DNA of 64,000 nucleotides from Nocardioides alcanivorans (GTDB lineage: Bacteria; Actinomycetota; Actinomycetes; Propionibacteriales; Nocardioidaceae), in the NCBI RefSeq assembly GCF_021555175.1, contig NZ_JAKGRW010000012.1:62001-126000 (forward strand), in the 5' to 3' direction. Below are positions 43,031 through 52,364 of this stretch, in pieces. The notes under the pieces were generated by a model, which was given only the letters and a program-made list of their open reading frames with translations, had not been told where the DNA came from and ran no database searches. Positions within the stretch are counted from its first letter, which is position 1. The number at the start of each line of letters is the position of its first letter. A program made the position numbers and the translations under genes.

Positions 43031-44194
43031 TCAGACGAGGTTGTCCTCCACGGTCATCCCGAACGCACCCTTGCCGTAGAGGGCGAGGGTGCGTTCGATG
43101 TCGTTGGCGACATGCACCGATCCCGCGTGGGCGTCACGCCAGGCCCGACCGATCGGGTGGTCCGAACGAAGTGAGTTGCCACCCGCGGTCTTGAAGAGCA
43201 TGTCGATCGCGGTCAGGGCACGCTCCGTGCCGCGCACCTGGTCGCGGCGGGCCCGCAGCCGCAGCTCCATCGGGATCTCTCGCCCGGCCGCAGCCGCGGC
43301 ATGGAGTTCGTTCATGTTGCGCTCCATCTGCAGGATCGAGGCGTCGATCTCCGAAGCGGCACGGGCCAACGCGACGTGGGCGAAGGGATCCTCCAGGAAG
43401 CGACCACCGCCCAGGCTCAACCGGTGTCGTTCCCGCATCGTGGCGACGTACGTGTCGAGACACCCCTGGACCGTGCCGAGGATCGGCGCAGTCACGGTGT
43501 TGGTGAACACCGCACCGAACGGCATCCGATAGAGCGGGCCGGTGTTGACCTGCTGTCCCGGCCCGCTCAACCGGGAGTGCTCGAAGTTGCGCATCGCCCG
43601 ATAGGACGGCACGAAGACGTCGCGCACGACGATGTCGTTGCTCCCGGTACCACGCAGTCCGATCGTGTCCCACACGTCGATGATCTCGACCTCCGACCGA
43701 CGGACCAAGGTCGTGATGAAGTCCACCGGATCGCCACCGGGACCGGTGACCAACGCGCCCAGCAGCAACCACGCGGCGTGGTCGCAACCGGAGGAGAAGC
43801 TCCAGCGCCCGGAGAGCCGGTAGCCACCGTCCACCTCCACCAGCCGGCCCACGGGCGCGTACGACGACGCGAGCAGTACGTCGGGCCCCTCTCCCCAGAC
43901 GTCGTCCTGCGCTGCTTCGGGAAAGAGCGCGAGCTGCCACGGATGGACCCCCATCACTGAGGCGACCCACCCGGTCGATCCGCAGACGCTCGCGATCGCC
44001 CGGACCACCTCGTAGAAGTTGACCGGGTGGTCCTCCAGGCCGCCGTACCTGCTCGGTTGCAGCATCGTGAAGACGCCCGCCGCCTGCAGTTCGGCGATGC
44101 TCCGTGCGGGCACTCGACGGGCATCCTCGGTCGCGACCGCGCGTTCGGCAAGGCCGGGCAGCAGGTCCCGGACGTTCTCCAGCACCACGTTCAT
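43031..44194 (-). CDS. HsaA/DszC-like flavin-dependent monooxygenase oxygenase component
   Basis: A 387-residue acyl-CoA-dehydrogenase-fold flavoprotein of the two-component monooxygenase group (HsaA, pHPA hydroxylase oxygenase). Landmarks: GGLEDHPVNFYEVVRAIASV, CGSTGWVASVMGVHPWQLAL, GRWSFSSGCDHAAWLLLGA, LRGTGSNDIVVRDVFVP and a C-terminal DAHAGSVHVANDIERTLAL. HsaA hydroxylates a phenolic steroid ring ortho to an OH using reduced FMN from HsaB. It is a paralogue of the gene at 45.2-46.4 kb, flanking the extradiol dioxygenase. Two oxygenases with one reductase suggest hydroxylation of two positions or two substrates. Confidence 0.88.
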   Translation of the reverse strand: MNVVLENVRDLLPGLAERAVATEDARRVPARSIAELQAAGVFTMLQPSRYGGLEDHPVNFYEVVRAIASVCGSTGWVASVMGVHPWQLALFPEAAQDDVWGEGPDVLLASSYAPVGRLVEVDGGYRLSGRWSFSSGCDHAAWLLLGALVTGPGGDPVDFITTLVRRSEVEIIDVWDTIGLRGTGSNDIVVRDVFVPSYRAMRNFEHSRLSGPGQQVNTGPLYRMPFGAVFTNTVTAPILGTVQGCLDTYVATMRERHRLSLGGGRFLEDPFAHVALARAASEIDASILQMERNMNELHAAAAAGREIPMELRLRARRDQVRGTERALTAIDMLFKTAGGNSLRSDHPIGRAWRDAHAGSVHVANDIERTLALYGKGAFGMTVEDNLV

Positions 44195-44262
44195 CCTTCA
44201 AGGATCAACTGGTTCCGGAGACCTCCTCCCCGCACTGTCGCTCAGTGGGAGCGCGCACGCTC

Positions 44263-45180
44263 TTACTCCACGCTGAAGGCCGCCAGCGGCTCCGACCCGG
44301 ACCAGTCGTGACCCCAGTAGGAGTCGGCGGTGATCTCCTCGGCGGTGTAGAAGGTCTCGTCGACGAGCATCCCTTCGCAGCCGTACTCGAGATCCCACCC
44401 GCCAGGTGCCCGGACGTAGAACGACACCATCTTGTCGTTGGTGTGCCGGCCGAGGGTCGAGGACAGTGAGAACCCCGCCTTGTTGACCTTGTCCAGGGCC
44501 CGCCCGACGGAGTCAAGGGTGTCGACCTCCATCATCAGGTGCACCAGGCCGGGGGCTTCGCCGTGCGGTGCGGGGCAGATCGCCAGGCTGTGGTGGCGCT
44601 GGTTGACCCCGAGGAAACGTACGCGGCGCACCGGAGGCGGCGAGTCGAGGCCACCGAGGCGGATGGCGCCGCGGGGCAGGAAGCCCAGCACCTCCGTGTA
44701 GAACTCCACTGTCGCCTCGGGCACCGTCGTCGGCAGCACCACGTGACCCATCCCGTGGTCACCCGTCACGAACGACTGTCCGTGGCCGGTCAGCACCGGG
44801 CTGTGGTCGAGCACCGGTCCGAAGAAGACCTCCAGCGGGGTCCCTGCCGGGTCCTCGAACGCCACGCCTGCCTCGATCCGGCGGACGTCACACTCCTCCT
44901 GGCTGAGCACCTTCACCCCACGACCCGAGGCCTCCACGGCTCGTGCCACCGCAGCGAGGGCGAAGTGGTCACGGACCTCCCAGCCGACGGCCAACACCTT
45001 GTCGGTGTCGCCGGGCAGCACGATCAGGCGGGCACTCCGCTCGTCCATCCGCAGGTGCAGACCGCCCTCGTTCGGCCCGTCCACCTCCTGCATGGCCAGG
45101 CAGTCGACGGTCAACTCGCGCCACCGCGGGATGTCGGCACTCTGCACCTTGAGATAGCCCAGACCGCGAATCTCCGTCAT
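44263..45180 (-). CDS. Extradiol ring-cleavage dioxygenase, BphC/HsaC-like type I
   Basis: A 305-residue two-domain vicinal-oxygen-chelate dioxygenase. Metal ligands are His146 (GMGHVVLP), His214 (GLVHLMMEV) and Glu265 (WDLEYGCEG), with the conserved RHHS (about 195-198) providing the catalytic His, close to BphC numbering. AGGAAGG lies 7 nt before the ATG at 45180. The reaction is meta-cleavage of a catechol made by the flanking monooxygenases, giving a product for the hydrolase downstream in the pathway. No ferredoxin is needed. Confidence 0.93.
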   Translation of the reverse strand: MTEIRGLGYLKVQSADIPRWRELTVDCLAMQEVDGPNEGGLHLRMDERSARLIVLPGDTDKVLAVGWEVRDHFALAAVARAVEASGRGVKVLSQEECDVRRIEAGVAFEDPAGTPLEVFFGPVLDHSPVLTGHGQSFVTGDHGMGHVVLPTTVPEATVEFYTEVLGFLPRGAIRLGGLDSPPPVRRVRFLGVNQRHHSLAICPAPHGEAPGLVHLMMEVDTLDSVGRALDKVNKAGFSLSSTLGRHTNDKMVSFYVRAPGGWDLEYGCEGMLVDETFYTAEEITADSYWGHDWSGSEPLAAFSVE

Positions 45181-45223
45181 GGGTGTCCTTCCTGGGTCGG
45201 TGTTCATTCGGATCGGCGTTCGT

Positions 45224-46411
45224 TCAGATCATGGAGAGCATCGGTCCGGGCGGCGGCTCGACGTCGAGGGAAGTGAGCGCGGAGACCTGGAAGACCGCAC
45301 CCGGCACGTGGATCGCGTGGGCGAGTCCCATGTGACCGTCGCGCCAGAAGCGCTGGATCGGGTTGTCCATGCGCAGGCCGTTGCCGCCCGAGCGGGCGAC
45401 GATCTCGTCCATCGCGCGGACCGCACGCCACGCCGCCGAGACCTGCGTACGACGCGACGCAGCTCGCTGCTCCAAGGTTGCCTGCTCGCCCCGGGAGGCG
45501 ATGTCATGGAAGCGGTCCGCGTTCTCGAGCAGCGCCGTACGGGATGCCTTGATCTCCTCCGCCGCAGCGCTGAGGGCATAGAGCACGTGCGGGTCCTCCT
45601 TCACCGCCGTGCCGGTGATCTGGACCCGGGACCGCTGGTAGGCCATGGCCGCTGCGAGTGCACCTTCGGCGATGCCGATGACAGCGGAGGTGATGCCGAG
45701 CGGGAACGCCGTCGTGAAGGCCACGTGGAAGAGCGGGTTGGTGTGGCCGGACTCGCGCGGCTGCGAGCCGTCCATGAACTTCGAGAATGGCACCACCCGG
45801 TAGTCGGGGACGAAGGCATCCTTGATGACGATGTCCTTGGAACCCGTGCCGCGCAAGCCCACGACGTCCCACGAATCCTCGACGATCGTGTAGTCGGAGC
45901 GCGGCAGGATCACGTGGTGGCTCTGCGGCGGCATCAGCGGGTTGCCGTCCTCGTCCCCGAGGAAGGCGCCGAGGAAGATCCAGTCGCAGTGGTCGGTGCC
46001 GGACGAGAACTGCCAGTGCCCGTTGAAGATGTAGCCACCGTCAACCGGGCGCAGCACGCCCATCGGGGCGTACGGGGACGCGATCCAGGTGTCCGGGTCC
46101 TCGCCCCAGACCTCTTCCTGCACCCGCGGGTCACACATGGACATCTCCCACGGATGGACGCCGACGATCCCGGCGACCCACCCCGTGGAACCGTCCAGTG
46201 AGGCGAGTCGCATCACCGCTTCGGCGAACTCTCGGGGATGTGCCTCCATCCCGCCTCGCTCGCAGGACTGCAGCATCCGGATCACACCGGTCTCCCGCAG
46301 CAGTTCGACGGTGCGGTCGCTGAGCTGTCCCAGTTTCTCGTTCTCGGGCCCGAGCGCTGCGAGCTCGTCGGCGTGCGTCTCGATCGCCTCGAGCACCGGG
46401 TGCCTCGTCAT
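45224..46411 (-). CDS. HsaA-like flavin-dependent monooxygenase oxygenase component, second copy
   Basis: A 395-residue paralogue of the protein at 43.0-44.2 kb. Landmarks: CERGGMEAHPREFAEAVMRL, LDGSTGWVAGIVGVHPWEMS, GHWQFSSGTDHCDWIFLGA and LRGTGSKDIVIKDAFVP. Its ATG at 46411 overlaps the hydrolase stop (ATGA), so hydrolase, oxygenase, dioxygenase and the other oxygenase read as one unit. The open frame extends over the hydrolase gene upstream, but the start is fixed by that overlap and by family length. Confidence 0.88.
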   Translation of the reverse strand: MTRHPVLEAIETHADELAALGPENEKLGQLSDRTVELLRETGVIRMLQSCERGGMEAHPREFAEAVMRLASLDGSTGWVAGIVGVHPWEMSMCDPRVQEEVWGEDPDTWIASPYAPMGVLRPVDGGYIFNGHWQFSSGTDHCDWIFLGAFLGDEDGNPLMPPQSHHVILPRSDYTIVEDSWDVVGLRGTGSKDIVIKDAFVPDYRVVPFSKFMDGSQPRESGHTNPLFHVAFTTAFPLGITSAVIGIAEGALAAAMAYQRSRVQITGTAVKEDPHVLYALSAAAEEIKASRTALLENADRFHDIASRGEQATLEQRAASRRTQVSAAWRAVRAMDEIVARSGGNGLRMDNPIQRFWRDGHMGLAHAIHVPGAVFQVSALTSLDVEPPPGPMLSMI

Positions 46412-47277
46412 GCGCGTTCCCGGGTCAGGAAGGCCAGCACGGTCGCCTCCCAGGCGGCCTTGGCCTCGATCATGGTCCAGTGCCCGCAGTTGGGGAAGAT
46501 GTGCACCTCCACGTCGGGCACCGCGCGCATCGGCAGCAGCACCATGTCCACCGGACTGACCCGGTCGTCGCGGCCCCAGGTGATCAGGGTCGGCGCGGTG
46601 ATCTTGTGCAGCATCGCCCAGTACGGCGGCTGGTCCGAGGCCTCGGCTGCCTTCGCCATGGCCTGGAGGACGCCACGGCCATACATGCGTCGTGCCGAGG
46701 CGAGCGCCTCCGGGTCGAGGGCCAGCTCCCAGCGCTCGGCGATCAGCTCGTCGGTGACCAGCGAACGGTCGTGCACCATCGAGTTGAGCCACGCGACGAG
46801 CCGTTCCTTGGTGGGGTCCTCGACGAAGTCGGTCAGCAGGTTGATCCCCTCACCCGGCGACGGGCTGAAGATGTTGCGTCCCATCCCGCCGATCGTGACC
46901 AGCCGCTCCACCCGGTCGGGGTTGGCGATCGCGAACCGGGTCGCGACCACGCCGCCCATCGAGTTGCCGATGATGGCGGTCCGTTCGATGCCCAGGCCGT
47001 CAAGAAAAGCGCTGACGGCCGGGAGAGCCGCAGCCATCGGGTGGAGGTCGGTGTCGTCACTGATCCCGAAGCCCGGGAACTCGAGAGCCAGGCAGTGGAA
47101 GTGTTCGGCGAAGACGGGCAGGTTGTTGCGGAAGTTCCGCCACGCCGAGACGCCCGGCCCGGAGCCGTGCAGCATCAGCAGCGGAGGCGCGTCAGGATCA
47201 CCTGCCTCGTGGTAGCGCAGCACCCCGGAATCGGTCTTCAGTTCACGCAACGTGGACTCTCGTGTCAGCTGGGTCAC
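46408..47277 (-). CDS. Meta-cleavage-product C-C hydrolase, HsaD/BphD-like alpha/beta hydrolase
   Basis: A 289-residue alpha/beta hydrolase. Oxyanion and start of the fold MLHGSGPGVSAWRNF, nucleophile Ser106 in GNSMGG, acid in WGRDDRVSP (Asp237/238) and His266 in NCGHWTMIE. The HGSGPG and GNSMGG combination is the signature of meta-cleavage-product hydrolases. It cleaves the C-C bond of the ring-opened dienoate from the adjacent dioxygenase. GTG start at 47277; the gap upstream holds the palindromic operator candidate at 47318-47332. Confidence 0.92.
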   Translation of the reverse strand: MTQLTRESTLRELKTDSGVLRYHEAGDPDAPPLLMLHGSGPGVSAWRNFRNNLPVFAEHFHCLALEFPGFGISDDTDLHPMAAALPAVSAFLDGLGIERTAIIGNSMGGVVATRFAIANPDRVERLVTIGGMGRNIFSPSPGEGINLLTDFVEDPTKERLVAWLNSMVHDRSLVTDELIAERWELALDPEALASARRMYGRGVLQAMAKAAEASDQPPYWAMLHKITAPTLITWGRDDRVSPVDMVLLPMRAVPDVEVHIFPNCGHWTMIEAKAAWEATVLAFLTRERA

Positions 47278-47317
47278 ACGTGCACGCTAGGGGCGCGGCA
47301 CAGCGCCGGGAGGCTGC

Positions 47318-47332
47318 TCCCAGTGACTGGGA
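47318..47332. promoter_or_regulatory. Perfect 15-nt palindrome, candidate IclR operator (best copy)
   Basis: TCCCAGTGACTGGGA is a perfect palindrome with 7-nt arms about a central G, located between the divergent hydrolase and flavin-reductase genes. Close copies lie at 54007-54021, 57290-57304 and 58314-58328, all near promoters of the same cluster. IclR-family operators are commonly palindromes of this size. Confidence 0.7.
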
Positions 47333-47444
47333 AGAACTGCACCGCTCCCATCTTCGACGGCCCGATGCACGCCGCCCGGACCGGTTCGCGTCGCTGAGCG
47401 GGATCGAGCACGGCCGAGGCAACCGGACCGAGTTCGCTGGTCCC

Positions 47445-48047
47445 ATGATGACGACTGATCCGGTCGACGGCCCGACCCCTGCGGAGATGCGAGCAGCCAT
47501 GGGGCACTTCGCCTCGGGCGTCACCGTGGTCACCGGCCAGGACGACGGCGGACCCGCAGGCTTCACCTGTCAGTCCTTCGCGTCGGTGTCGTTGGAGCCG
47601 CCGCTGGTGCTCTTCTGTGCCGACCACCGGGGCCGGGCCTGGCCACGCATCCGGGAGGCGGGTCGGTTCTGCGTGAACGTCCTCAACGAGGACCAGCGCG
47701 ACCTGTGCGACCGCTTCGGCTCCAGCCGCGGGAGCCGGTTCGAAGGCCTCGACTGGACCACCTCGCCGTGGGGCGCCCCCGCACTACCCGGCGTACTTCT
47801 GCGGGTGCACGCCGAGATCCACGACGTGCACCCGGCAGGTGACCATGACGTCGTGATCGGACGAGTCCACGCACTCGACGCCGGCGACCACTCCCGGCCC
47901 CTGGTCTTCTACCGGGGCACCTTCGGCATCACCGGTCAGGAGAAGGACTCGGTGATCACGAAGCCCTCCGGCAACGGCTTCACGAGCGTCCACAGCACCG
48001 TGACCTCGCAGCGGGCGATCCGCCACTCGCCGTCCTCGATGACGTAA
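47445..48047 (+). CDS. Flavin reductase, HsaB-like component of the two-component monooxygenase
   Basis: A 200-residue flavin-reductase-domain protein with MRAAMGHFASGVTVVTGQDDGGP, GFTCQSFASVSLEPPLVLFC, FCVNVLNEDQRDLCDRF and a C-terminal PLVFYRGTFG. These match the HsaB/pHPA-hydroxylase reductase family, which supplies reduced FMN/FAD to HsaA-like oxygenases. Two ATGs (47445, 47448) are possible. The family end is near 47935, but the frame runs on about 110 nt into the convergent SnoaL gene, an unusual overlap. Divergent from the hydrolase across the operator palindrome. Confidence 0.88.
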   Translation: MMTTDPVDGPTPAEMRAAMGHFASGVTVVTGQDDGGPAGFTCQSFASVSLEPPLVLFCADHRGRAWPRIREAGRFCVNVLNEDQRDLCDRFGSSRGSRFEGLDWTTSPWGAPALPGVLLRVHAEIHDVHPAGDHDVVIGRVHALDAGDHSRPLVFYRGTFGITGQEKDSVITKPSGNGFTSVHSTVTSQRAIRHSPSSMT

Positions 48048-48427
48048 CGGTCGGCATACTCGATCGCGCTGAGTCGTTCGACCTTCTCCACCAGGTCGAC
48101 CTGGCGGAAGCGCAGCGTCCAGGCACCCGTCGCCTCGCCGTCACCGATCACCTGGATGTCGGGGTGCATCGCGTGGTGCATGTCGAGGATCACGACCTTG
48201 TCGTCGACCCGCTTCAACGCAAGGCTGCTGAAGACGGCCGCGATGCCGTCGGCGTCCTCGAACTTGCCGATCCGCGGCCCGTAGTCGACGATCGCCCCCT
48301 TCGCGATGAAGCAGTTGCGGAAGTCCTCCGGCCGCTTCGCGTCGCATGCCCGCAGATAGCGGTGCTTGAGCGCCTTGATGTCCTCGATCGCCTCCAGGCG
48401 GGCGATCCTCTGCTGCATTGCGTCCAT
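47936..48427 (-). CDS. SnoaL/NTF2-like fold protein
   Basis: A 163-residue protein with IARLEAIEDIKALKHRYLRAC at the N-terminus, FIAKGAIVDYGPRIGKFEDADG and a C-terminal RIARCEVTVLWTLVKPLPEG. The fold matches SnoaL-like dehydratase/isomerase or ring-hydroxylating small-subunit-like proteins without iron centres. It is last in the Dpp gene run by 13 nt and overlaps the end of the flavin-reductase gene. Function unknown; a small pathway enzyme is likely. Confidence 0.78.
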   Translation of the reverse strand: MDAMQQRIARLEAIEDIKALKHRYLRACDAKRPEDFRNCFIAKGAIVDYGPRIGKFEDADGIAAVFSSLALKRVDDKVVILDMHHAMHPDIQVIGDGEATGAWTLRFRQVDLVEKVERLSAIEYADRYVIEDGEWRIARCEVTVLWTLVKPLPEGFVITESFS

Positions 48428-48440
48428 GTCGGACTTCCTC

Positions 48441-49459
48441 TCACTGGGTACTGGGGTGGAGCTTCTCCTGCGGCACGGCCTCGACCAGGTGGCAGGCGGC
48501 CGTCGTGCCAGCCCGCGACGTACGGGTCTGCGGAACCTGCTCGTGGCAGAGTTCGATCGCGTCCGGGCACCGCGAGCTGAAGACGCACCCGGTCGGTGGG
48601 TTCATCGGATCGGGCAACTCACCGCTGAGTCGGATCCTGGTGCGCGACCGCTGCACCACCGGGTCGGCGACGGGCGCGGCCGAGAGCAGCGCACGGGTGT
48701 AGGGGTGCTGCGGGGATCCGAACAGCTCGTCGGTGCCGCCCTGCTCCACCAGGGTGCCGAGATACATCACGGCCACACGATCTGCGATCTGCCGGACGAC
48801 GGCGAGGTCGTGGGTGATGAAGAGACACGCCACTCCGAGCTCGGCGATCAACTCCTCCAGCAGCGCGAGCACCTGGTTCTGACTCGAGACGTCGAGCGCC
48901 GAGACGGCCTCGTCGGCCACGATCACCTTGGGCCGCAGCACCAACGCGCGAGCGATCGCGATCCGCTGACGCTGTCCACCGGAGAACTCGTGCGGATACC
49001 GGTCCGCGTGCTCGGCGCGGAGGCCCACCATCTCCAACATCTCCACGGCCGTACGTCGCCGCTCACGTCGGCCCTGGTCGGTGTGCACCACCAGCGGCTC
49101 ACCGATGATGTCGGCCACGGCCATGGAGGGGTCGAGCGAGGAGAAGGGATCCTGGAAGACCATCTGGATGTCACGCCGCACCCTGCGCAACGCCTTGCCG
49201 CGGAGCCTGACGAGGTCCACCCCGTCGAGCTCGACCGAGCCGCGGTCGGGACGGATCAGCTGGGTGATGCCCCGGACCGCGCTCGACTTGCCCGAGCCCG
49301 ACTCCCCACCAGGGCCACCACCTCGCCCTCGGCAACCTCCAGGTCGATGCCTCGCACGGCGGGCAGCGCCCGACGGCCGATGCGGTGGGAGACGTGCAGG
49401 TCGCGGACCTTGAGCAGTGGGGCCCGCCCCAGGTCGTCGTCGAGGCCAGCGCCGGTCAT
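48441..49459 (-). CDS. ABC transporter ATP-binding protein, Dpp/OppF-like; one frameshift
   Basis: About 339 residues when repaired. One base added to the C-run 49304-49307 restores the Walker A segment VALVGESGSGKSSAVRG. Then FQDPFSSLDPSM, the signature FSGGQRQRIAIARALVL, Walker B VIVADEAVSALD (Ala where the partner has Pro) and the C-terminal oligopeptide-family Cys-rich region CVFSSRCPDAIELC. The ATG at 49459 overlaps the neighbouring ATPase stop. It powers the importer together with the next gene. Confidence 0.88.
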
Positions 49460-50457
49460 ACGGAGACTCCTTCGGTGCTGCGACGAAGGTCGAGCTCATC
49501 GGTACGGATGCACCGCACGACCCCTCCGGTCTCGCGTGGTTCCAGGCTGATCGCATCGATCGAGCACTCCGTGATCGCGTGACTGCACCGGGGTGCGAAC
49601 CGACAGCCCGTGGGGAACTGGTCCGGCATCGGCGGAGTGCCCGGGATGATCTCGATGCCACCGACCCCGTCGACGCGGGGCAACGACCTCATCAGTCCCG
49701 CCGTGTAGGGGTGACGCGGCCGCTCGAAGATGTTGAAGCACTCGGCCCGCTCGACCACCTCACCGGCATACATCACGACGACCTCGTCACAGACGTCGGC
49801 GACGACACCGAGGTCGTGGGTCACCAGCAGGACGCCCATCCCGAAGTCCCGGGCGAGGTCACGCACCAGGTCGAGGATCTGGGCCTGGATGGTGACGTCG
49901 AGCGCGGTGGTGGGCTCGTCGGCGATCAGCATCCGCGGTTCCGTCGCCAGCGCCATCGCGATCATCACACGCTGTCGCATCCCACCGGAGAACTGGTGCG
50001 GATACTCCACGAAGCGGCTCGCCGCGCGTGGGATCCCGACCAGGTCGAGCACCTCGATCGCACGCTTGCGGGCGTCGGCGCGGCTGAGCCCCCGGTGCCG
50101 GCGCACCACTTCGGCGATCTGGGAACCGACGGTGAATGCCGGGTTGAGGCTCGTCATCGGCTCCTGGAAGATCATCGCGATCTCGTTGCCGCGCACGTCG
50201 GCGATCTCACGCTCACTGAGACGGAGCAGGTCGCGACCGTCGAGCAGCACCTCGCCACTCGACGTACGTCCGTTGTCGCCGTGCAACCGCAGCAGGGCGA
50301 AGCACGAGACGCTCTTGCCGGATCCGGACTCGCCGACCAACGCGACCACCTGGCCGGGCTGCACGTCGAAGCTCACGTCGGTGACCACGGGCTGCCAGGC
50401 CCCGCGCACGGAGAACTCCACGGTCAGGTCACGCACGGACAACAGGGGTGACGTCAT
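49456..50457 (-). CDS. ABC transporter ATP-binding protein, Dpp/OppD-like
   Basis: A 333-residue ATPase with Walker A VALVGESGSGKSVSCFAL, FQEPMTSLNPAFTVG, signature FSGGMRQRVMIAMALA, Walker B MLIADEPTTALDVT and C-terminal CRFAPRCSHAI. It begins MTSPLLSVRDLTVEF, 2 nt downstream of the permease stop. With the downstream ATPase it forms the heterodimeric motor of a peptide/nickel/opine-family importer. That family also imports other compounds, so the substrate here need not be a peptide. Confidence 0.93.
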   Translation of the reverse strand: MTSPLLSVRDLTVEFSVRGAWQPVVTDVSFDVQPGQVVALVGESGSGKSVSCFALLRLHGDNGRTSSGEVLLDGRDLLRLSEREIADVRGNEIAMIFQEPMTSLNPAFTVGSQIAEVVRRHRGLSRADARKRAIEVLDLVGIPRAASRFVEYPHQFSGGMRQRVMIAMALATEPRMLIADEPTTALDVTIQAQILDLVRDLARDFGMGVLLVTHDLGVVADVCDEVVVMYAGEVVERAECFNIFERPRHPYTAGLMRSLPRVDGVGGIEIIPGTPPMPDQFPTGCRFAPRCSHAITECSIDAISLEPRETGGVVRCIRTDELDLRRSTEGVSV

Positions 50458-50458
50458 G

Positions 50459-51337
50459 TCAGACCCTCCCCTTCTCGCGGCCCACGGAGTCGGAGAGTCC
50501 GTCGCCGATCACGTTGCAGGCAAGGACGGTGAGCACGACCGTGACGGTCGGCACGATCACCGGCCACGGTGTGTAGAACCAGGCGGCCCGACCCTCGGAG
50601 AGCATGCTGCCCCAGCTCGGGTCGGGTGGTTGCACGCCGAGGCCGAGGAAGCTCAACGACGACTCCGCCAGGATCGCGAAGCCGAAGGCGAGGCTGATCT
50701 GCACCGCGAGCGGTGACAGCACGTTCGGCAGCACGTGGCGCCGGAGGATCCAGTGGGTCGGGGTGCCGATGCTGCGCGAGGCCTCGATGAAGGTCTCCTC
50801 ACGGACGGCGAGGGTGGCTGCCCGCACCACACGGAAGAAGCGCGGCACGAAGACGACGCCGATCGCGAGCATGGCGTTGGTGAGGTTCGGGCCCATCACG
50901 CCGACGATGGCCAGGGCCAGCAGCAGCGGTGGGAAGCTCAGCAGGGCATCGGCGATGCGGGAGAAGACCGCGTCCCACCACCCGCGCAGCAGCCCGGCGA
51001 GCAGCGCCGGGACGAGGCCGCCCAGCAGGCCGACGCCCACGGAGGTGACCGCGGCCTGCGCTGCCACCCGGGCGCCGTACAGCAGCCGGGAGAGGGTGTC
51101 CCTTCCCAACGTGTCGGTGCCGAGGAGGTGGCCGTCGGAGAACGGTGGCAGGCGACGGCCGTCGATGTTCTGGGTCAGCGGGTCGTGCGGCGCCAACCAG
51201 GGTGCCGCGATCGCCGCGATGAACCAGACGGCGAGCACCAGCAGGGCGACCCGGTTCGCCCAGGGGCCGGTGAACCGGCGCAGGAAGCGGCCACGGGGCG
51301 ACTCGACGACGACCGGGGTCGTGGGGATCGCGCTCAC
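50459..51337 (-). CDS. ABC transporter permease, Dpp/OppC-like
   Basis: A 292-residue integral membrane permease with an N-terminal membrane segment (VALLVLAVWFIAAIAAPWL), the DppC landmark GTDTLGRDTLSRLLYGAR, several further membrane segments and an EAA-like loop at EASRSIGTPTHWILRRHVLPN. The GTG start at 51337 overlaps the DppB stop (GTGA). A longer open frame exists upstream but lies over DppB in another frame. Confidence 0.92.
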   Translation of the reverse strand: MSAIPTTPVVVESPRGRFLRRFTGPWANRVALLVLAVWFIAAIAAPWLAPHDPLTQNIDGRRLPPFSDGHLLGTDTLGRDTLSRLLYGARVAAQAAVTSVGVGLLGGLVPALLAGLLRGWWDAVFSRIADALLSFPPLLLALAIVGVMGPNLTNAMLAIGVVFVPRFFRVVRAATLAVREETFIEASRSIGTPTHWILRRHVLPNVLSPLAVQISLAFGFAILAESSLSFLGLGVQPPDPSWGSMLSEGRAAWFYTPWPVIVPTVTVVLTVLACNVIGDGLSDSVGREKGRV

Positions 51338-52304
51338 TGGGACTCCCCTCTCGGGTTGAGGTAGCCGTAGGTCATGTCGACCACCAGGCTTGCGGTCACG
51401 GTGATGATCACGGCGAACACGACCATCCCCTGGATCGCCGGCAGGTCGCCCGACAGCACCGCGCGCACCGCGAAGTCGCCGAGTCCCTGGATGCCGAAGA
51501 TCGTCTCGATGACGGCGGTGCCACCGAGCAGGTAGCCGGTCTGGATGCCGATGACGGTGACCACCGGCATCAGGGCGTTCTTCAGACCGTGCTTCCAGAC
51601 CACGGTGCCGGGCAGCATGCCCTTGGCGACGGCGGTGCGCACGTAGTCCTGCCTCAGTACGTCGGCCAGGGAGGCCCGCAGCTGGCGTGCGATCTCGGCG
51701 GCGGCAACGACGCCGAGGGCGAAGCCGGGGAGCAGCAGGTGGCTGAGCCATGGCCAGAAGCCTTCGGACATCTCCACGTAGCCGGTCGCCGGCAGGAGCT
51801 GGAACTTGAGCCCGATGACCAACGTCAGCAGCAGACCCAGCACGAAGTTGGGCGTGGCCAGGCCCAGCGTGCTGCCCACGGTGACGACCCGGTCCTGCCA
51901 TCTCCCCGCGCGGCGGGCCGCCAGCACTCCGGTCGGGATCCCGATCAGCAGGGCGATGACCATGGCGACCAGGGTGAGCGAGACGGTGATCGGCATCCGC
52001 GCGGAGATCATGTCCCACACCGGGGTGCGGAAGGTGTAGCTGGTGCCGAGGTCCCCGTGCGCAAGATTGTTCAGGAAGCCGAAGAACTGCTGATACACCG
52101 GCTGGTCCAGACCCAGGTCCGATCGGACGGCCGCCACCTGCTCGGGGAGGCGCCCTCCCCGGCGATCCGGTGGGCCGGATCGCCGGGGATCAAGAAGATG
52201 AGACTGAAGGTCGCGAGGGTCACGATGCCCATCAAGGGCACCAGGGCGACGAGTCGTCGGCCCAACATCGACATCGTGCGGCGTCCCACAACGGCGGCAC
52301 TCAC
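51334..52304 (-). CDS. ABC transporter permease, Dpp/OppB-like; one frameshift
   Basis: About 323 residues when repaired. N-terminal MSMLGRRLVALVPLMGIVTL and FLIPGDPAHRIAGEGASP are in one frame; one base added in the run 52144-52147 continues with EQVAAVRSDLGLDQPVYQQ, and the rest reads GDLGTSYTFRTPVWD, five more membrane segments and the EAA loop near VRTAVAKGMLPGTVVWKHGLKN. It lies 60 nt downstream of the binding-protein gene. Start 52304 or 52274 are both possible. Confidence 0.9.
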
Positions 52305-52364
52305 GGCATTCCCCTCATCGTTGACCAGTTGGCCCGAAGCTCAGCGGACGCGACGGCGACCCGC

